DNA from: Flavobacterium psychrophilum
GTDB lineage: Bacteria; Bacteroidota; Bacteroidia; Flavobacteriales; Flavobacteriaceae
Direction of reading: 5' to 3'
Assembly (NCBI GenBank): GCA_945897545.1
Contig: CAMDGJ010000047.1
Coordinates: 1 to 14,772 of the forward strand
DNA length: 14,772 bases
Shown: positions 13,021-14,772 of the stretch, in pieces
Numbering within the stretch: the stretch's first letter is position 1
Layout: the number at the start of each line of letters is the position of its first letter
The notes under the pieces: generated by a model
Database searches by the model: none
Seen by the model: only the letters and a program-made list of their open reading frames with translations
Told to the model about the DNA's origin: nothing
Program-made: the position numbers and the translations under genes

Positions 13021-13767
13021 ATGATGCTCGTTCGTTATTTATCACAAATAGGAAAATACTTTTTAATGGTGAAAGAAATTTTCAGTAAACAGACCAAATG
13101 GTCTGTGATGAGAGGGCTTATCTACAAAGAAATTGATGATTTAATTATTGGTTCACTGGGCATTGTGGCATTTATTTCGTTTTTCGTAGGAGGTGTTGTA
13201 GCTATTCAAACGGCACTTAATCTAAGCAATCCGTTACTTCCTAAAAATCTAATTGGATATGCTACTAGAGAATCCGTAATCTTAGAATTTGCTCCTACAT
13301 TTATATCCGTTATTATGGCCGGAAAAATGGGTTCATTTATAACTTCAAGTATAGGATCGATGCGGGTGACAGAGCAAATTGACGCCTTAGAAGTTATGGG
13401 TGTGAATTCCTTAAATTATCTGGTTTTTCCAAAACTTATCGCTGTTTTACTATATCCATTCGTTATTGGGATTAGTATGTTTTTAGGTATTTTCGGAGGA
13501 TATATCGCTACTGTTTATGGAGGATTTGGTACAAGCGCAGCTTTTATTGATGGAGTTCAGGTTGATTTTATTCCGTTTCATGTCGCGTACGCTTTTATTA
13601 AGTCATTTATTTTTGGTCTGTTATTAGCTTCAATTCCGTCATTCCACGGCTATTATATGAAAGGTGGTGCTCTTGAAGTGGGCAAAGCTAGTACCGTTGG
13701 GTTTGTCTGGACATCAGTTATGATTATTTTGGTAAATTATATTTTAACACAATTACTTTTAACCTAA
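13021..13767 (+). CDS. mlaE: MlaE-family ABC transporter permease
   Basis: This is the inner-membrane permease of the Mla phospholipid transport system, which works with the MlaF ATPase and an MCE-domain protein to move lipids between inner and outer membranes. The 248-residue protein has about five or six membrane segments, the first near residues 45-65 (SLGIVAFISFFVGG). It also has the family core AGKMGSFITSSIGSMRVTEQIDALEVMG, which contains the helix that contacts the ATPase. The last hydrophobic segment ends at the C-terminus. A second ATG at 13024 is an equally possible start. Its stop overlaps the mlaF ATG by one base (TAATG), showing translational coupling. The MCE protein gene is not in the window. 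Confidence 0.92.
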   Translation: MMLVRYLSQIGKYFLMVKEIFSKQTKWSVMRGLIYKEIDDLIIGSLGIVAFISFFVGGVVAIQTALNLSNPLLPKNLIGYATRESVILEFAPTFISVIMAGKMGSFITSSIGSMRVTEQIDALEVMGVNSLNYLVFPKLIAVLLYPFVIGISMFLGIFGGYIATVYGGFGTSAAFIDGVQVDFIPFHVAYAFIKSFIFGLLLASIPSFHGYYMKGGALEVGKASTVGFVWTSVMIILVNYILTQLLLT

Positions 13768-14528
13768 TGATAGAAGTTAAAAATATTGAGAAATCATTTG
13801 GCGACACCAAAATTCTTAAAGGTGTTTCGGCAGTTTTTGAAACAGGAAAAACCAATTTGATTATAGGACAAAGTGGATCAGGAAAGACAGTGTTGTTAAA
13901 ATCTTTACTTGGGATTCACACGCCAGAAGTAGGAACAATTTCGTTTGACGGCAGAATTTATTCAGATCTTGATTATGATGAAAAGCGAGAACTACGAACA
14001 GAGATTGGAATGCTTTTTCAAGGAAGCGCACTATTTGACTCGATGACAGTTTCAGAGAACGTAGGTTTCCCGTTAAAAATGTTTACCAAGGATAATAATA
14101 AAAAAATTCAGGATCGAGTAGATTTTGTTTTAAAAAGAGTAGCTCTCGAAGGTGCACATAATAAACTACCCTCTGAAATTTCGGGAGGAATGCAAAAAAG
14201 AGTTGCTATTGCCCGGGCGATTGTAAATAACCCTAAGTATTTGTTTTGTGATGAACCTAATTCAGGTTTAGATCCAAACACAGCAACATTGATTGATAAT
14301 CTTATCAAGGAAATAACGGAAGAATACAACATCACCACAGTAATTAACACCCACGATATGAACTCTGTGATGGAAATTGGAGAGAAAATTATTTTCCTTA
14401 AAAATGGCTTAAAAGAATGGGAAGGCACTAAAGAAGAAATTTTCAGAACAGATAATGCAGCTATTGTTGAGTTTGTTTATTCCTCCAATTTGTTCAAGAA
14501 AGTTAGAGAAGTTTATTTAAAGAAATAA
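13767..14528 (+). CDS. mlaF: MlaF-family ABC transporter ATP-binding protein
   Basis: This 253-residue cytosolic ATPase powers the MlaE permease. All ABC motifs are present: Walker A GQSGSGKT (34-41), the Q-loop LFQGSALF, the signature SGGMQKR starting at S139, Walker B YLFCDEP with D162 and E163, and the switch histidine H196 in NTHDM. The GMLFQGSALFDS and EPNSGLDP segments are typical of the MlaF branch. It overlaps mlaE by one base and is cotranscribed with it. The last codons lie next to the terminator of the facing manC gene. Confidence 0.93.
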   Translation: MIEVKNIEKSFGDTKILKGVSAVFETGKTNLIIGQSGSGKTVLLKSLLGIHTPEVGTISFDGRIYSDLDYDEKRELRTEIGMLFQGSALFDSMTVSENVGFPLKMFTKDNNKKIQDRVDFVLKRVALEGAHNKLPSEISGGMQKRVAIARAIVNNPKYLFCDEPNSGLDPNTATLIDNLIKEITEEYNITTVINTHDMNSVMEIGEKIIFLKNGLKEWEGTKEEIFRTDNAAIVEFVYSSNLFKKVREVYLKK

Positions 14529-14552
14529 AAAAAGCGAAAATTAATTCGCTTT
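14523..14552 (-). terminator. Terminator of manC, overlapping its stop codon
   Basis: AAAGCGAA (14531-14538) and TTCGCTTT (14545-14552) form an 8-bp stem with a 6-base loop. On the minus strand the stem runs into TTTTTTT then ATTT, a good T-tract. The stem includes the last codons and stop of manC, and the T-tract reaches the mlaF stop. On the plus strand no T-run follows, so mlaF has no obvious terminator of its own. Confidence 0.7.
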
Positions 14553-14772
14553 AAGTTGACTTACAATTCCTTTTATTTCCTGCTCCTTACTCTTTGGATA
14601 AATAAGTAAGACATTGTCTTTATCTACGATTATAAAATCCTCTAAACCATCAATAATTACGAGTTTATCTTTAGATGTGCTGATAATATTGCTTGAGGAA
14701 TTTTGCAGTAAAACCTTAGCATTGACCACCGCATTATTGTTTTGGTCCTTCTCTAATTTTTCGTGTAATGAA
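14541..14772 (-). CDS. manC: Mannose-1-phosphate guanylyltransferase, C-terminal part (partial)
   Basis: The minus-strand frame is open from the window end to TAA at 14541 and gives the last 76 complete codons. It reads SLHEKLEKD near the edge, then a DQNNNAVVNAKV strand, a LVIIDGLEDFIIVDKDNVLLIYPKSKEQEIK block and a short tail. This is the conserved end of the nucleotidyltransferase that makes GDP-mannose from mannose-1-phosphate and GTP, used for capsule, O-antigen and fucose-type sugars. The conserved order (SLHE, then VV.GLxD..VV, then LLI.PK..EQ.IK) supports the call. The nucleotide-binding N-terminal part is outside the window. The reading frame continues past 14729, so the GTG there is internal. 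It faces mlaF tail to tail. Confidence 0.85.
   Translation of the reverse strand, partial: SLHEKLEKDQNNNAVVNAKVLLQNSSSNIISTSKDKLVIIDGLEDFIIVDKDNVLLIYPKSKEQEIKGIVSQLKAN

Noticed and set aside
14108..14428. 106-codon open frame antisense to mlaF
   Set aside because: It lies entirely within the well-supported mlaF gene, with no recognisable domain or promoter, and is a shadow of coding bias.

Overview
This window looks like a chromosomal stretch from a member of the Bacteroidota, most likely a Flavobacterium-like bacterium. The evidence is AT-rich DNA, starts without Shine-Dalgarno sequences, several promoters matching the Bacteroidota -7 box TAnnTTTG, a single-chain GcvP, and a purK-purE-M3 peptidase order. 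No tRNA, rRNA, CRISPR array, transposase or phage gene is visible. No gene-free gap exceeds about 175 bases.

Layout. Positions 1-138 are the tail of an unrecognised gene. A plus-strand purine operon follows: purK, purE and a Dcp-type M3 peptidase (286-4120). On the minus strand lie an AAA/DUF4143 ATPase (4201-5316) and a polytopic membrane protein with one UbiA-type aspartate motif (5440-6210). Divergent from these is gcvP (6386-9235), which ends in a clear terminator. Next comes a group III truncated haemoglobin broken by one in-frame stop (9287-9664). A plus-strand cluster of a KAS III-like synthase, a SAM methyltransferase and a family 2 glycosyltransferase (9791-12419) suggests assembly of a modified, glycosylated lipid or polyketide-like product. 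A minus-strand pair of small DUF4160/DUF2442 proteins meets it tail to tail. The window ends with the Mla-type lipid transporter pair mlaE-mlaF (13021-14528) and, on the minus strand, the 3' end of a mannose-1-phosphate guanylyltransferase gene.

The most unusual content is non-coding. Two matching modules (about 1431-1543 and 11461-11574) each consist of a 28-bp GC-rich repeat followed by its inverted copy, with spacers of 57 and 58 bases. Each sits at a junction between consecutive genes, is translated in the same frame into the C-terminus of the upstream protein, and ends at or just inside the start of the downstream gene. They look like MITE- or BIME-type elements that have remodelled gene ends. 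Other palindromic repeats lie at 2040-2059, 4136-4193 and 10866-10935. The AAA/DUF4143 promoter carries two tandem 33-bp dyads, and the mlaE promoter carries a heptamer tandem repeat where its -33 element should be.

All functional assignments come from motif recognition and remembered family features; no database search was run.
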